A stretch of DNA of 64,000 bases from Staphylococcus hyicus (GTDB lineage: Bacteria > Bacillota > Bacilli > Staphylococcales > Staphylococcaceae): positions 1,674,001 to 1,738,000 of the forward strand of contig NZ_CP008747.1 in assembly GCF_000816085.1 (NCBI RefSeq), in the 5' to 3' direction. The notes under the pieces were generated by a model that worked only from the letters and a program-made list of their open reading frames with translations, ran no database searches and was not told the DNA's origin. The first letter of the stretch is position 1; each line of letters begins with the position of its first letter. Below, piece by piece: positions 49,545 to 64,000 of this stretch. The translations under genes and the position numbers were made by a program.

Positions 49545-49575
49545 TTCTTCCACTCCCGTAAAAACACTTGATTAG

Positions 49576-49604
49576 ATTATAATATAGGTCGCTAAGGATT
49601 TCAC
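49576..49604 (-). promoter_or_regulatory. putative promoter of coaBC-priA
   Basis: Minus-strand GTGAAA (49599-49604), 17 bases, TATAAT (49576-49581), just after the rpoZ terminator and about 30 bases before coaBC. Confidence 0.5.
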
Positions 49605-49663
49605 TTTTTTATGACTGACTACCATTTGAGACTTTTATCTTTTAAACCACAACAGGTGATACA

Positions 49664-49710
49664 TACTAAAAGGCTAAAACAACTCTGGATTAAGTTGTTT
49701 TAGCCTTTTA
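49664..49710 (-). terminator. terminator of gmk-rpoZ
   Basis: AAAAGGCTAAAACAACT (49668-49684) pairs perfectly with 49693-49709 over 17 bases. The minus-strand stem ends in TTTTAGTATG. It separates rpoZ from coaBC. Confidence 0.85.
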
Positions 49711-49735
49711 TAACATGCATCGTTAAAAATAAGAA

Positions 49736-49944
49736 TTAGAAATTTTTAGGGTCTACGTATGGGTGTACTTTATTAGCAGCAATTTCTTCTAAAGCACGTC
49801 CCACTGTTTTTTTGCTCGAATAATCATTTAATAATAAATGTTCTGGATCAGCTTGGATTTCACGCGCACGCTTCGCTGCAGTCGTCGCAATTAAATATTT
49901 AGAACTAATTTTATCTTGTAATTGATGAATAGGTGGATATAACA

Positions 49945-49945
<1 letters not shown>
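49736..49945 (-). CDS. rpoZ: RNA polymerase omega subunit
   Basis: Small subunit that helps fold and stabilise the beta' subunit. 69 residues: MLYPPIHQLQDKISSKYLIA and TTAAKRAREIQ, KTVGRALEEIA are the family pattern. It overlaps the gmk stop by one base and ends before a strong terminator. Confidence 0.95.
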
Positions 49946-50571
<626 letters not shown>

Positions 50572-50687
50572 TTACGACCTTTCCTTCGCTATTCTATAGT
50601 TATTAACATATCTTACCATAATTTTAATTCTATTGTATAGAGCTTACCTACAGAAATGTTTAATCTGCATAACGGTCATGTGCATGT

Positions 50688-50693
50688 TATAAT
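50688..50693 (+). promoter_or_regulatory. extended -10 of the rqcH promoter
   Basis: TATAAT preceded by TG at one base spacing (TGTTATAAT), 35 bases before rqcH. No good -35 is seen, which extended -10 promoters tolerate. Confidence 0.5.
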
Positions 50694-50728
50694 AAACCAA
50701 TGAATTTTAGTAAAGGTGGCACTTAAAT

Positions 50729-52435
50729 ATGGCTTTTGATGGACTTTTTACACGAAAAATGGTTGACTCACTACAATTTTTAGTCTCTGGACGCATCCAT
50801 AAAATAAACCAACCGGAAAATGACACGATTATCTTGGTCGTACGACAGCATCGTCAAAACCATCAATTGTTGTTATCCATTCATCCAAATTTCGCACGCA
50901 TTCATTTAACTGAGAAAAAATATAACAATCCTTTTGAACCCCCTATGTTTGCACGTGTGTTCCGCAAACATTTAGAAGGTGGTATTATCCAATCGATACG
51001 TCAAATTGGAAATGATAGACGCATTGAAATTGACGTAATGAGTAAAGATGAAATTGGAGACACCATTTATCGAACGGTAATTTTAGAAATTATGGGGAAA
51101 CATAGTAATCTTATCCTTGTGAATGAACAGCGTAAAATTATAGAAGGCTTCAAACATTTAACGCCGAATACCAATCTTTATCGCACTGTAATGCCTGGAT
51201 TTTCATATGAGGCACCACCTTCTCAAAATAAGCGTAATCCTTTTGAATGTAACGGTGCAGAAGTGCTGCGATATATTGATTTTAATGCTGGCAAAATTGA
51301 TCGCCAACTTTTACAAACGTTCGAAGGTTTCTCACCTTTAATCACTAAAGAAATTACTAGCCGTAGACCATTTATGACGACGCAAACATTACCAGAAGCT
51401 TATGATGAAGTACTTCATGATATAGACCAAGCACCTACACCCGTATTTCATAAAAATCACGAAACAGGCAAAGAAGATTTTTACTTTATGATGTTATCAC
51501 AATTTTATGATGATCAAGTGACTTTCGACTCATTACATCATTTGTTAGATCGTTTTTATGACGCTCGCGGTGAACGAGAACGTGTGAAACAACGGGCGAA
51601 CGATTTAGTGAAATTAGTGCATCAATTGTTGCAAAAAAACGCAAATAAACTAAGTAAGTTGGTAGATGAATTAGACGGAACTCTAAACAAAGAGACGCAA
51701 CGCCTTTATGGTGAATTGATTACTGCGAATATCTATCAATTGAATACAGGCGATACGCAGTTAATCACAATCAATTATTATACAAACGAAGAAGTTACAA
51801 TACCTCTCAATCCGATGAAAACACCGGCTGATAACGCCCAATTTTACTATAAGCAATATAATAGACTCAAAACACGCGAACGCGAATTGAAACATCAAAT
51901 TGAACTAACAAAAGCCAATATTGCTTACTTTGAAAACATCGAACAACAACTCACACATATTACTGTTGACGAAATCGATGATATTCGTGAAGAATTAGCC
52001 GAACAAGGGTTTATTAAACAACGTAAACATAAGAAATCCAAAAAAAATCAACGTATCACATTACAAACATATATTTCTACAGATGGCGATACCATTCACG
52101 TTGGAAAAAATAATAAGCAAAATGACTATTTAACTAACAAACTTGCGAAAAAGTCACAATTATGGTTTCATACAAAAGATATACCAGGCAGTCATGTTGT
52201 AATCATGTCGGATGCGCCTACGCAACGTACAATAGAAGAAGCGGCGATGATTGCGGCATATTTCTCCAAAGCAGGACAATCTGGACAAATTCCAGTAGAC
52301 TATACCGAAATTCGTCATGTGCATAAACCGAGTGGAGCAAAACCAGGGTTTGTAACATATGATAATCAAAGAACACTTTACGCAACGCCAGACCTTGATA
52401 AGATTATGTCATTAAAAAAAGCGTCTCATATGTAA
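50729..52435 (+). CDS. rqcH: ribosome quality-control factor RqcH (NFACT family)
   Basis: Binds stalled 50S subunits and adds alanine tails to nascent chains; long annotated as fibronectin-binding protein FbpA. 568 residues: NFACT-N domain with the Asp-Arg pair at 96-97 in IGNDRRIE, coiled-coil arms (about 280-430), and the NFACT-R domain with GKNNKQNDYLTNKLAKKSQLW near 450, HTKDIPGSHVVI and ARPSGAKPG-like HKPSGAKPG. ATG preceded by AAAGGTGG. Monocistronic with a strong terminator. Confidence 0.96.
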   Translation: MAFDGLFTRKMVDSLQFLVSGRIHKINQPENDTIILVVRQHRQNHQLLLSIHPNFARIHLTEKKYNNPFEPPMFARVFRKHLEGGIIQSIRQIGNDRRIEIDVMSKDEIGDTIYRTVILEIMGKHSNLILVNEQRKIIEGFKHLTPNTNLYRTVMPGFSYEAPPSQNKRNPFECNGAEVLRYIDFNAGKIDRQLLQTFEGFSPLITKEITSRRPFMTTQTLPEAYDEVLHDIDQAPTPVFHKNHETGKEDFYFMMLSQFYDDQVTFDSLHHLLDRFYDARGERERVKQRANDLVKLVHQLLQKNANKLSKLVDELDGTLNKETQRLYGELITANIYQLNTGDTQLITINYYTNEEVTIPLNPMKTPADNAQFYYKQYNRLKTRERELKHQIELTKANIAYFENIEQQLTHITVDEIDDIREELAEQGFIKQRKHKKSKKNQRITLQTYISTDGDTIHVGKNNKQNDYLTNKLAKKSQLWFHTKDIPGSHVVIMSDAPTQRTIEEAAMIAAYFSKAGQSGQIPVDYTEIRHVHKPSGAKPGFVTYDNQRTLYATPDLDKIMSLKKASHM

Positions 52436-52446
52436 ATGCTCACATT

Positions 52447-52493
52447 AAAGAAGCCTTCAACACACGTTTCATGCGTTTTGAAGGCTTCTTTAT
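52447..52493 (+). terminator. terminator of rqcH
   Basis: AAAGAAGCCTTCAA (52447-52460) pairs perfectly with TTGAAGGCTTCTTT (52478-52491). It starts 12 bases after the rqcH stop. Confidence 0.9.
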
Positions 52494-52567
52494 GCAGTAT
52501 TGGAATGACGATATCTCGATCCTATAAAATTTGTCTTCATGTATGATCATACTTTATTATGAAACGC

Positions 52568-52981
52568 TTACTTTTGCGATTCAGGGAGTGCGAGTTGAAA
52601 GTTCACCCCAAATTTATCTTGAACCCATGCAAATTCACGATACTGAGGTTGCATTTCTGTTTTTGGCATTAAAATTGCTCCACCATCTTTTAAACCATTA
52701 TAAAGTACATCCATTTGGTATTGGTCTTTAACCGTTACGAACAATGACATCGCTGGATTCATCTCAATTTCTGTGCCATTCATATTGTCAATGGCCATAA
52801 AGACTTGTCCGTTTAGTTTAAAAATAGTATGTTGGACTTTTCCAGCTTGTTCTGGTGTTGACTCATCATATTTTACCATTGTAATAATTTCACTATCATC
52901 AAATAAAGACGTATACAGATGCACCGCTTCTTCAGCATCTCCATTAAACATTAAAAACGTAGTAATTTTTGGTATTTTCAT
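52568..52981 (-). CDS. VOC-fold (PhnB/glyoxalase-like) protein
   Basis: 137-residue member of the PhnB-like 3-demethylubiquinone/VOC group, dimeric and of unknown substrate. TTFLMFNGDAEEAVHLYTSLF near residue 6, split here, and the DKFGVNFQLALPE end are typical. The ATG at 52981 (MKIPKITTF) has a perfect AGGAGG eight bases upstream; the open frame runs 23 codons further without support. It stands alone, divergent from the small peptide gene. Confidence 0.85.
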   Translation of the reverse strand: MKIPKITTFLMFNGDAEEAVHLYTSLFDDSEIITMVKYDESTPEQAGKVQHTIFKLNGQVFMAIDNMNGTEIEMNPAMSLFVTVKDQYQMDVLYNGLKDGGAILMPKTEMQPQYREFAWVQDKFGVNFQLALPESQK

Positions 52982-53100
52982 TCCGTATGTCCTCCTTGAT
53001 GTGGTTGAGACATTATTGTCATGTGCCACAAAATTATGATGTGGCAGCACTTAAATGTCATAGGACTAATTTGTACTCCCACTCACTGATTCTTTTAAAC

Positions 53101-53129
53101 TTTCACTTATGTATATAACCCGTTACAAT
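53101..53129 (+). promoter_or_regulatory. putative promoter of the 29-residue peptide gene
   Basis: TTTCAC (53101-53106), 17 bases, TACAAT (53124-53129). The -35 is weak (3/6), the -10 good (5/6). The leader would be about 25 bases. Confidence 0.45.
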
Positions 53130-53161
53130 GGAATTAAATCATGAATGGAGGAATTTTCGAG

Positions 53162-53251
53162 ATGATAAGTATAAATTTGGTTATCCCAATTCTTATCCTT
53201 TTAGTCATTATGCTTATTGGCTATGCGTTTGCACGTTGGTTTTTAAGATAA
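53162..53251 (+). CDS. 29-residue single-helix membrane peptide
   Basis: The ATG has TGGAGGAA nine bases upstream. The product (MISINLVIPILILLVIML at the start, ending YAFARWFLR) is one hydrophobic helix of about 20 residues followed by an aromatic and basic tail, the pattern of small bacterial membrane peptides that insert with a positive cytoplasmic end. A promoter lies before it and a terminator about 80 bases after it, so the gene looks complete and independent. It could be a small subunit of a membrane complex, a type I toxin or another peptide; I recognise no family. Confidence 0.55.
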   Translation: MISINLVIPILILLVIMLIGYAFARWFLR

Positions 53252-53331
53252 AACATTTAAAAGTGACGATAGCATCCTGTACACCTCATAGAATGCGTGT
53301 TTAAATCACATCGTACCAATAACATAAAATT

Positions 53332-53371
53332 ACCTTCAACAGTCCCCTAGTATGGCTGCTGAAGGTTTTTG
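53332..53371 (+). terminator. terminator after the peptide gene, facing pyrE
   Basis: ACCTTCA-ACAG pairs with CTG-CTGAAGGT with one mismatch, followed by TTTTTGC on the plus strand. The minus strand has a weaker tail (TAATTTTATG), so it may also end the pyr operon, whose last gene stops at 53445. Confidence 0.7.
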
Positions 53372-53444
53372 CTTTAGCCGTCATGTCACCTATTGTCTAT
53401 TCGTTATGTTTAGCGTGTGAACATGGCGTCAAAATGACTCATGT

Positions 53445-54053
53445 TTACAACGTATTGCGCCATTGAATCAAACCATCAATATCTTGTTTGGAAATCTCTC
53501 CTCTTTCAACAGCCACCTCAACCAATTCATCGAAATGGCTAAGTGTGTAGAAAGGAATACCGGTTTCCTTAAATCGTTCGTCTGCTTTTTGTAATCCATA
53601 AGTAAAAATCGCAACAACACCTAAAACGTCTGCTCCAGCATCTCGTAACGCTTCTACAGCAGTAATAGAAGAACCCCCAGTTGATATTAAATCTTCAATA
53701 ACAACCACTTTTTTACCTTTACTAGAAGCACCTTCAATTTGGTTTTGTTTTCCATGACTTTTACTTTTCGAACGTACATAACTCATCGGTAACGTCATTT
53801 TATCCGAAATGTAAGCTGCATGAGGAATTCCTGCTGTCGCAGTGCCAGAAATAATCTCAACATCCCTAAAATGTTCTTCTATCAACTGTATGAGACCATA
53901 ACGTACTGCTTCACGGACTTTTGGATAACCTAACGTGACACGATTATCACAATAAATCGGTGACTTAATACCAGAACTCCATGTAAACATGTCATTTGGT
54001 GATAAGGATACTGCCTCTATATCAAGTAATGCTTGTGCAATGTGTTTCGCCAT
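53445..54053 (-). CDS. pyrE: orotate phosphoribosyltransferase
   Basis: Joins orotate and PRPP to give OMP, the fifth step of UMP synthesis. 202 residues from ATG 54053, whose A overlaps the pyrF stop (TAATG). [12 protein letters not shown] near 25 binds orotate, and the PRPP motif [14 protein letters not shown] lies near 112. The open frame extends four codons upstream. Last gene of the pyr operon. Confidence 0.97.
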   Translation of the reverse strand: MAKHIAQALLDIEAVSLSPNDMFTWSSGIKSPIYCDNRVTLGYPKVREAVRYGLIQLIEEHFRDVEIISGTATAGIPHAAYISDKMTLPMSYVRSKSKSHGKQNQIEGASSKGKKVVVIEDLISTGGSSITAVEALRDAGADVLGVVAIFTYGLQKADERFKETGIPFYTLSHFDELVEVAVERGEISKQDIDGLIQWRNTL

Positions 54054-54745
54054 TAGTTTAACCAACTTTCTTTAATTTGATGATATGCCTGTACTGGATC
54101 TTGACTTTGTGTAATAGGGCGTCCGACCACAATATGCGTCGCACCAAGTTGTCTCGCCTCTTGTGGTGTTGTAACACGTTTTTGATCATTAACATCACTG
54201 TGCGCAGGGCGAATACCCGGAGTCACTTTTATGAACGATTTACCACAATGTTCTTCAATTAATGTTGTTTCAAGCGGTGAGCAAACAACACCATCCAAAC
54301 CAGCATGTTGCGCCAATTTTGCATAATGGAGAACGGCTTCTTCCATTGTACATTTGATATTTTGTTCTTCATGCAACATTTTTTCTGTAGTTGAAGTCAA
54401 TTGCGTCACTGCAATAATTTTGATATCAGGATTCACTTTTTTCAGACCTTCTACCGCACGTTCCATCATTTCCGTGCCCCCTGCCGCATGTACATTAACA
54501 AGATCAACGTCTAATGTCGCAAGCCCTTCCATCGCTTTTTTTACCGTGTTAGGAATATCATGAAGCTTTAAATCCAGGAAAATTGTATGTCCTAGTGATT
54601 TTATATCTTCAATTAAGGATGGTCCTGTTTGATAAAACAATTCCATTCCAACTTTTACAAATAAGGGCTCATTAAACTGGTTCAAAAATTGAATCACTTC
54701 TGACTGCGAAGCAAAATCAAGTGCGATAATGGGAGTATTTTTCAT
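54053..54745 (-). CDS. pyrF: orotidine 5'-phosphate decarboxylase
   Basis: Makes UMP from OMP. 230-residue TIM barrel: ALDFASQSE near 8, VKVGMELF near 31, the catalytic [11 protein letters not shown] near 58 (Asp, Lys, Asp) and TPGIRP near 180. Preceded by pyrD with three bases between them; coupled to pyrE. Confidence 0.97.
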   Translation of the reverse strand: MKNTPIIALDFASQSEVIQFLNQFNEPLFVKVGMELFYQTGPSLIEDIKSLGHTIFLDLKLHDIPNTVKKAMEGLATLDVDLVNVHAAGGTEMMERAVEGLKKVNPDIKIIAVTQLTSTTEKMLHEEQNIKCTMEEAVLHYAKLAQHAGLDGVVCSPLETTLIEEHCGKSFIKVTPGIRPAHSDVNDQKRVTTPQEARQLGATHIVVGRPITQSQDPVQAYHQIKESWLN

Positions 54746-54748
54746 TCT

Positions 54749-56427
<1,679 letters not shown>

Positions 56428-56439
56428 TACAACGCCTCC

Positions 56440-59400
56440 CTACATGTTTCGCATTGAAAATGTCATACTTTCAATAACGTTTGTTAATGCATTTGCTGTG
56501 TCTAAAGATGTTAAACATGGCACACCATTTTCAACGGATGTACGTCTAATTTGAAAGCCATCACGTTCAATCGTTTTACCTTTAGTCATTGTGTTAATTA
56601 CAATTTGCACATCTCCATCTTGAATTTTATGAAGTAAATCATCTTGACCTCCAATTTTACCGACTGTTTCTACACGAATACCGTGTTCAGCCAATGTATC
56701 GGCAGTCCCTTTCGTTGCAATAATTTTATACCCGACTTCATTTAAACGTCTTGCAATTTTAACGATTTCTTGTTTGTCTTTGTCACTTACTGTAATTAAT
56801 ACTGTGCCATAATCTTTAACTTCCATTCCTGCAGCAGTTAGTCCTTTGTATAGCGCCTTTTCTAAAGTAAGGTCTCGTCCCATCACTTCTCCTGTAGATT
56901 TCATTTCAGGTCCTAATGTGATGTCTACGTTTTTTAATTTATTGAAACTAAAGACTGGTGCCTTCACAAATACGCCTTCTTGATAAGGTTGTATACCCTG
57001 TTGAAACCCCATATCTCGTAATTTTTCTCCCATAATTGCTCGCATTGCGAGTTGTGCCATTGGTATTTCAGTAATTTTACTTAAAAATGGTACTGTACGA
57101 CTCGAACGCGGATTAACTTCTAACACATACACCCCATCATGAGCCAACACAAATTGAATGTTTATCAATCCGATGACATTTAAGCCTTTCGCAAGCTTAA
57201 CCGTATACACTTCTAAAGTGTCGATGTCTTGTTGGCTTAATGTTTGCGGAGGATATACAGCAATGGAGTCACCTGAATGCACACCTGCTCGTTCAATATG
57301 TTCCATAATTCCCGGAATAATTACAGTTTCACCATCACAAATTGCATCAACTTCGATTTCTTTACCTGTTAAATAGCGATCGACTAAAACCGGATGTTCT
57401 GGGCTAGCCTTAACCGCTTCATTCATATAGTTTTCAAGTTCAGCGTCATTATGCACGATTTCCATCGCGCGTCCCCCTAAAACGTATGAAGGGCGTACAA
57501 CAACAGGGTATCCGATATCTCGTGCATTCTCTAGCGCTTCTTTAGCTGATGTTGCCGTCTTCCCTTTAGGTTGCGGAACATTGATTTGATTTAATAATGC
57601 TTCAAATTCTTTACGGTTTTCAGCACGATTTAAATCTTCTAATGTCGTACCTAAAATTTTAACACCGTGTTTTGCAAGTTTATCGGCAAGGTTAATCGCT
57701 GTTTGACCACCAAATTGAACAACGACCCCTTTTGGTTGTTCAAGATTTATGATATTCATAACATCTTCTTCTGTTAACGGCTCAAAGTACAATTTATCTG
57801 AAATCGAGAAATCTGTAGAGACCGTTTCAGGATTATTGTTAACAATTATGGCTTCGTAACCTGCTTTTTGAATTGCCCATACGGCATGAACCGTCGCATA
57901 ATCAAACTCGACACCTTGACCAATGCGAATAGGTCCTGACCCTAAAACGATAATTTTTTCTTTTTTACTAACAATAGACTCATTTTCTTCTTCGTATGTC
58001 CCGTAAAAATAAGGTGTCGCAGATTCAAATTCAGCTGCACATGTATCCACCATTTTGTATACTGGGAAAATATTGTGTTGTTGTCGCAATCGATAGACGT
58101 TCTCTTCAGTCGTTTCAAAACGGTGCGCGATAACGCGGTCACTAAATCCGAAACGTTTCGCAAATTTAAGGTAGTCAATATCGCCTTTATTTGCTTTGAG
58201 GGCATGTTCCATTTCAATAATATTTTTAAATTTATTTAAGAAGAAAAAGTCGATTTTTGTCATATCATGAATCTCTTCTAAAGATGTACCTCGTCGGATT
58301 GCTTCGCCGATGAAGAATAAACGCTCATCATCTTGCGCTTTAATACGTTCTTTAATGTAATCTAAACTATAGGATTCTCCATTAGGAAGGCCTAAATGAT
58401 GCACCCCATACTCCAATGACCGGATTGCTTTAAGTAATGATTCTTCATACGTGCGACCAATAGACATGACTTCTCCAGTCGCTTTCATTTGTGTGCCTAA
58501 TTCACGTTCACCTTTCTCAAATTTATCAAATGGGAAACGCGGGATTTTAGAAACAACATAATCTAGAGCTGGTTCAAATGCGGCATATGATGTACCTGTA
58601 ACTGGATTTTTCATTTCATCAAGTGTTAAACCAATTGCAATTTTTGCTGCCAATTTGGCGATGGGGTAGCCCGTTGCTTTTGAAGCCAATGCAGATGACC
58701 GAGACACACGTGGGTTTACCTCGATGATGTAATATTTCATTGAGTGTGGATCAAGCGCAAGTTGTACATTACATCCGCCTTCGATACCTAAAGCACGAAT
58801 GACTTTTAACGATACATCTCGTAACATTTGATATTCTACATCTGATAGCGTTTGACTAGGTGCTACAACAACTGAGTCTCCCGTGTGTATACCAACAGGG
58901 TCAATATTTTCCATATTACAAACGACAATGGCATTGTCATTTTTGTCGCGCATCACTTCATATTCGATTTCTTTATATCCCGCTATTGATTTTTCAATTA
59001 AACACTGCGTTGCTGGACTGTATTTTAAACCGTTTGAAACGACCTCTTTCAGTTCTTCATCGTTGTGACAGATGCCGCCACCTGTTCCCCCCATCGTAAA
59101 TGCAGGGCGAACAATTAACGGATATCCTACTTGTTCTTTAAAGTGAAATGCTTGTTCTAAGGTATTTACGATATCACTTTCAGGTACAGGAACATCCAGT
59201 TCGTTCATTAAAGTACGAAAACGTTCACGGTCTTCAGCACGTTCTATCGAATCTAATTCTGTGCCAAGCAACTTGACGTTATTAGACGCAAGTACACCAC
59301 TATTATGAAGTTCTATCGCCATATTTAGTCCTGTTTGACCACCTAGCGTTGGCAATAATGCATCTGGTTGTTCTTTACGGATAATGCGTGCAATAAAGTC

Positions 59401-59613
59401 ATGTGTCAGCGGTTCAATGTATACTTTATCTGCAATTTCTTTATCTGTCATAATCGTCGCTGGATTAGAGTTGACTAAAATTACGCGATAACCTTCTTCT
59501 TTAAGGGCCAAACACGCCTGTGTTCCAGCATAATCAAATTCGGCAGCTTGGCCGATAATAATCGGCCCCGAACCAATAACTAGAATGGATTGAATGTCAT
59601 TTCTTTTTGGCAT
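56440..59613 (-). CDS. carB: carbamoyl-phosphate synthase large subunit
   Basis: 1057 residues with the duplicated ATP-grasp halves: the N-terminal carboxyphosphate half ([20 protein letters not shown] near 12) and the C-terminal carbamoyl-phosphate half ([21 protein letters not shown] near 555, split here), then an MGS-like allosteric domain (about 930-1057), where UMP or PRPP acts in relatives. Its start overlaps the carA stop by one base. Confidence 0.98.
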   Translation of the reverse strand: MPKRNDIQSILVIGSGPIIIGQAAEFDYAGTQACLALKEEGYRVILVNSNPATIMTDKEIADKVYIEPLTHDFIARIIRKEQPDALLPTLGGQTGLNMAIELHNSGVLASNNVKLLGTELDSIERAEDRERFRTLMNELDVPVPESDIVNTLEQAFHFKEQVGYPLIVRPAFTMGGTGGGICHNDEELKEVVSNGLKYSPATQCLIEKSIAGYKEIEYEVMRDKNDNAIVVCNMENIDPVGIHTGDSVVVAPSQTLSDVEYQMLRDVSLKVIRALGIEGGCNVQLALDPHSMKYYIIEVNPRVSRSSALASKATGYPIAKLAAKIAIGLTLDEMKNPVTGTSYAAFEPALDYVVSKIPRFPFDKFEKGERELGTQMKATGEVMSIGRTYEESLLKAIRSLEYGVHHLGLPNGESYSLDYIKERIKAQDDERLFFIGEAIRRGTSLEEIHDMTKIDFFFLNKFKNIIEMEHALKANKGDIDYLKFAKRFGFSDRVIAHRFETTEENVYRLRQQHNIFPVYKMVDTCAAEFESATPYFYGTYEEENESIVSKKEKIIVLGSGPIRIGQGVEFDYATVHAVWAIQKAGYEAIIVNNNPETVSTDFSISDKLYFEPLTEEDVMNIINLEQPKGVVVQFGGQTAINLADKLAKHGVKILGTTLEDLNRAENRKEFEALLNQINVPQPKGKTATSAKEALENARDIGYPVVVRPSYVLGGRAMEIVHNDAELENYMNEAVKASPEHPVLVDRYLTGKEIEVDAICDGETVIIPGIMEHIERAGVHSGDSIAVYPPQTLSQQDIDTLEVYTVKLAKGLNVIGLINIQFVLAHDGVYVLEVNPRSSRTVPFLSKITEIPMAQLAMRAIMGEKLRDMGFQQGIQPYQEGVFVKAPVFSFNKLKNVDITLGPEMKSTGEVMGRDLTLEKALYKGLTAAGMEVKDYGTVLITVSDKDKQEIVKIARRLNEVGYKIIATKGTADTLAEHGIRVETVGKIGGQDDLLHKIQDGDVQIVINTMTKGKTIERDGFQIRRTSVENGVPCLTSLDTANALTNVIESMTFSMRNM

Positions 59614-60707
59614 TATGAACGCACTCCTTCTTTATGATGATCTAACATTAACAAAATAAATTGATCGAATAGATAATTTGAATCTGTTGGACCAGGGCAC
59701 GCTTCTGGATGATATTGTACTGAAAATGCAGGTGCCGTTTTGTGACGTAAACCTTCAATGGTACCGTCATTAAGCGCAATATGTGTTACTTCTAAATCTG
59801 TGCCTTTAATGGATTCGGCATCGATTGCATAACCGTGGTTTTGACTTGTTAACGCAATTTTTCCTGTTTGTAAATCTTTTACAGGATGGTTGGCCCCTCG
59901 GTGTCCAAATTTCATTTTAAATGCGTGCGCACCTTGAGAAAGGGCAAATAGTTGATGACCGAGACAAATTCCAAAAAATGGAATTTTCCCAAGAATGCCT
60001 TGAATCATTTCAACCGCAACATGAACATCTTTCGGATCTCCAGGTCCGTTTGATAACATGACGCCATCTGGAGACATTTTTAAAATATCTTCGGCACTTG
60101 TATCATATGGGACGACAGTAACTTCACACCCGCGTGCATTCAATTCACGAACAATATTTTGTTTTTTACCGAAGTCGACAAGCACAACATGTAAATTGAA
60201 CCCTGTAGAAACATAAGGTGTTTTCGTTGAAACGGTTGGCACTTCAGTACGTGGAAATTCAATCGTTTTTAATGTGTGTATTGTTGCGTCAATAGTATTT
60301 TCATCGTCAACGAAAGCTGCTTTAAGCACACCATGTTGACGGATTTTTTTCGTAATACTGCGCGTGTCCACACCGCTTATACCCGGAATATTAAATATTT
60401 TTAGTACATCATCTAAAGATTTTTGAGAACGAAAATTACTCGGTGTTGTGCATGCTTCTTTGACTACGATACCATTGAGTGTAGGAACTAGCGATTCAAA
60501 ATCTTCACGATTAATGCCATAATTTCCTATTAATGGATAGGTAAAAGTAATAATTTGACCTGTATATGATGGATCAGAAATCGTTTCTTGATACCCAGTC
60601 ATTGCCGTATTAAACACAATTTCTCCTTTTGTTAATTCATTTGATCCCAATTTGAACCCAGTATAAATCGTCCCATCTTCAAGTACTAGATAACGTTTCT
60701 CAAACAT
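59613..60707 (-). CDS. carA: carbamoyl-phosphate synthase small subunit
   Basis: Glutaminase that supplies ammonia to CarB. 364 residues: the N-terminal CPSase domain and a C-terminal class I amidotransferase with the nucleophile Cys in FFGICLGHQ near 240 and the His-Pro-Glu in YHPEACPGP near 328. It overlaps pyrC and carB by one base each. The set pyrC-carA-carB is all in one frame-coupled run. Confidence 0.97.
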   Translation of the reverse strand: MFEKRYLVLEDGTIYTGFKLGSNELTKGEIVFNTAMTGYQETISDPSYTGQIITFTYPLIGNYGINREDFESLVPTLNGIVVKEACTTPSNFRSQKSLDDVLKIFNIPGISGVDTRSITKKIRQHGVLKAAFVDDENTIDATIHTLKTIEFPRTEVPTVSTKTPYVSTGFNLHVVLVDFGKKQNIVRELNARGCEVTVVPYDTSAEDILKMSPDGVMLSNGPGDPKDVHVAVEMIQGILGKIPFFGICLGHQLFALSQGAHAFKMKFGHRGANHPVKDLQTGKIALTSQNHGYAIDAESIKGTDLEVTHIALNDGTIEGLRHKTAPAFSVQYHPEACPGPTDSNYLFDQFILLMLDHHKEGVRS

Positions 60708-61981
60708 TATTTATCCTCCTTATAACGAATCTCTCCATCAACCATCGTGAATAATGTTTTACCATACACACGTTCTCCTAAAAATGGTGTATTTGTAGAT
60801 TTAGACAAAAAGTCCTCGGCTTTTATTTCATATGCTTCATCTAAATCAATCAACGTTAAATCTGCATGCGCGCCTTCCTCCAGTTTGCCATACGGTAAGT
60901 TAAAGACCTGCGCGGGTTTAGTTGTGATATAATCAACCAATTGTTGTAACGTCCATTTACCTGTTTTAACAAAGTGCGTATATAACAGTGGGAACGCGGT
61001 TTCACTCCCCACAATTCCAAATGGCGCACGCGTCATAGGTTGCTTCTTTTCATCAGTTGCATGAGGTGCATGATCTGTCGCAATGATATCAATTGTTCCA
61101 TCCTGTAATCCTTCAATTAGTGCTTGACGGTCTTCTGTACTTCTTAAAGGTGGATTCATTTTATAAATTGCATTATCCCCAGGTACGTCTTCTTCGGACA
61201 ATAATAAGTGGTGTGGCGTGACTTCAGCTGTTACGGGTATGCCTGCTCTTTTAGCATCACGAATGACACGGACACTTTCTTTTGTGGACACATGACAGAC
61301 ATGATAATGGCAACCTGTAGCTTCGCTTAAAAGAACGTCTCTCGCAATTTGTACTGCTTCACAAATACTAGGGATTCCAGGTATACCTAATGCTTCACTT
61401 CGTTTCCCTTCATGCATGGCACCGCCATAAATCAAACTATTGTCTTCACAATGCGCGACAATTGCTTTATTCACAACTTTCGCTTGTTGCATCGCTTCGT
61501 ACATTTTAGCGGCTTCTTGTACACCAACACCATCATCTGTAAATGCAAATGTACCTTCATCAGCTAATGCTTTAAAATCAACGTGCGTTTTACCTGCTTG
61601 ACGCTCTGTAATGGCTGCATAAGGTAATACACGTACGTATGCGTGGTTATCAATCAAGCGGTGTAAATTGTGCATATGTTCAACGGAATCCGGAACTGGC
61701 TTCGTATTCGGCATTGGACAAATTGTTGTAAATCCACCGCGCGCTGCTGCACGTGTCCCTGTTTCAATCGTTTCCTTATGCTCGCCACCTGGCTCTCTTA
61801 AATGCACGTGCACATCGATAAATCCAGCTGACAAAAAATGGCCATTCGCATTTATCACGTGCATATCAACTGTCGGTTCAATTTCATTGGCAATAGATTT
61901 TATTTTACCTTCATCAACTAAAACATCCACCTGTTTTAACGTCCCTGCTTCTAACATCTTTGCATTTTGAATTAAGATCAT
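60707..61981 (-). CDS. pyrC: dihydroorotase (class I)
   Basis: Closes carbamoyl-aspartate to dihydroorotate. 424-residue amidohydrolase: zinc motif [10 protein letters not shown] near 57, CPMPNTKP near 90, HCEDNSL near 178, [10 protein letters not shown] near 229 and [12 protein letters not shown] near 302. It follows pyrB by 13 bases. Confidence 0.97.
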   Translation of the reverse strand: MILIQNAKMLEAGTLKQVDVLVDEGKIKSIANEIEPTVDMHVINANGHFLSAGFIDVHVHLREPGGEHKETIETGTRAAARGGFTTICPMPNTKPVPDSVEHMHNLHRLIDNHAYVRVLPYAAITERQAGKTHVDFKALADEGTFAFTDDGVGVQEAAKMYEAMQQAKVVNKAIVAHCEDNSLIYGGAMHEGKRSEALGIPGIPSICEAVQIARDVLLSEATGCHYHVCHVSTKESVRVIRDAKRAGIPVTAEVTPHHLLLSEEDVPGDNAIYKMNPPLRSTEDRQALIEGLQDGTIDIIATDHAPHATDEKKQPMTRAPFGIVGSETAFPLLYTHFVKTGKWTLQQLVDYITTKPAQVFNLPYGKLEEGAHADLTLIDLDEAYEIKAEDFLSKSTNTPFLGERVYGKTLFTMVDGEIRYKEDK

Positions 61982-61994
61982 TGTAACCTCTCCC

Positions 61995-64000
<2,006 letters not shown>

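Noticed and set aside
50729-52435. Fibronectin-binding adhesin (old FbpA annotation)
   Set aside because: The NFACT domains and the Asp-Arg motif identify the ribosome quality-control factor RqcH; no signal peptide or wall anchor is present.

Overview
This window is core chromosome of a low-GC Firmicute, almost certainly a Staphylococcus. Gene order (topA-dprA-sucDC-rnhB-rbgA; rplS-trmD-rimM-rpsP-ffh-ylxM-ftsY-smc-rnc-acpP-fabG-fabD-plsX-fapR; recG-sdaA-fakA-yloU; rpmB; thiN-rpe-rsgA; prkC-stp-rlmN-rsmB-fmt-def-priA-coaBC-rpoZ-gmk; pyr operon) and many protein sequences match staphylococci. Several features argue against S. aureus itself: pyrD (class 1B) and pyrK sit inside the pyr operon, there is a gtrA plus two yfhO genes beside rbgA, and a cytochrome P450 lies between prkC and rsgA. 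A species outside the S. aureus group is likely, but I cannot name it from sequence alone. I saw no rRNA, tRNA, CRISPR array, prophage or insertion sequence.

Layout. 1-6.3 kb (minus): topA (5' part only), dprA, succinyl-CoA synthetase, a small acidic protein, RNase HII and the ribosome-assembly GTPase RbgA. 6.5-12.1 kb (plus): a GtrA-like flippase and two tandem YfhO-type membrane glycosyltransferases, probably for teichoic-acid glycosylation. 12.5-33 kb (minus): a PAP2 phosphatase, then a long run of translation, protein-targeting, chromosome and fatty-acid genes headed by fapR with its operator, then recG with the serine dehydratase genes, then fakA-yloU. 33.4 kb: rpmB, divergent. 34.3-50.6 kb (minus): thiN-rpe-rsgA, a stand-alone OleT-like P450, then prkC-stp-rlmN-rsmB-fmt-def and priA-coaBC, rpoZ-gmk. 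50.7-52.4 kb (plus): the quality-control factor RqcH. 53-64 kb: a VOC protein, a 29-residue membrane peptide gene, and the pyr operon from pyrP (cut by the window end) to pyrE.

How the genes work together. Membrane lipid synthesis is represented by plsX, fabD, fabG and acpP under FapR and, separately, by the fatty-acid kinase fakA; the P450 would act on free fatty acids. The pyr operon encodes every step from bicarbonate and glutamine to UMP plus uracil uptake. prkC/stp form a kinase/phosphatase pair. fmt sits with a deformylase homologue that lacks one metal ligand.

Less ordinary signals: the OleT-like P450 with the decarboxylase-associated His; the paired YfhO genes; the 29-codon membrane peptide with its own promoter, ribosome site and terminator; a 24-codon upstream reading frame overlapping the acpP start; a dispersed intergenic repeat in two copies, one carrying a structured insertion of about 180 bases; and palindromes at the sda, yloU and dprA promoters. 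Many starts were moved from the longest open frame to the codon with a proper Shine-Dalgarno site; these are noted per gene.
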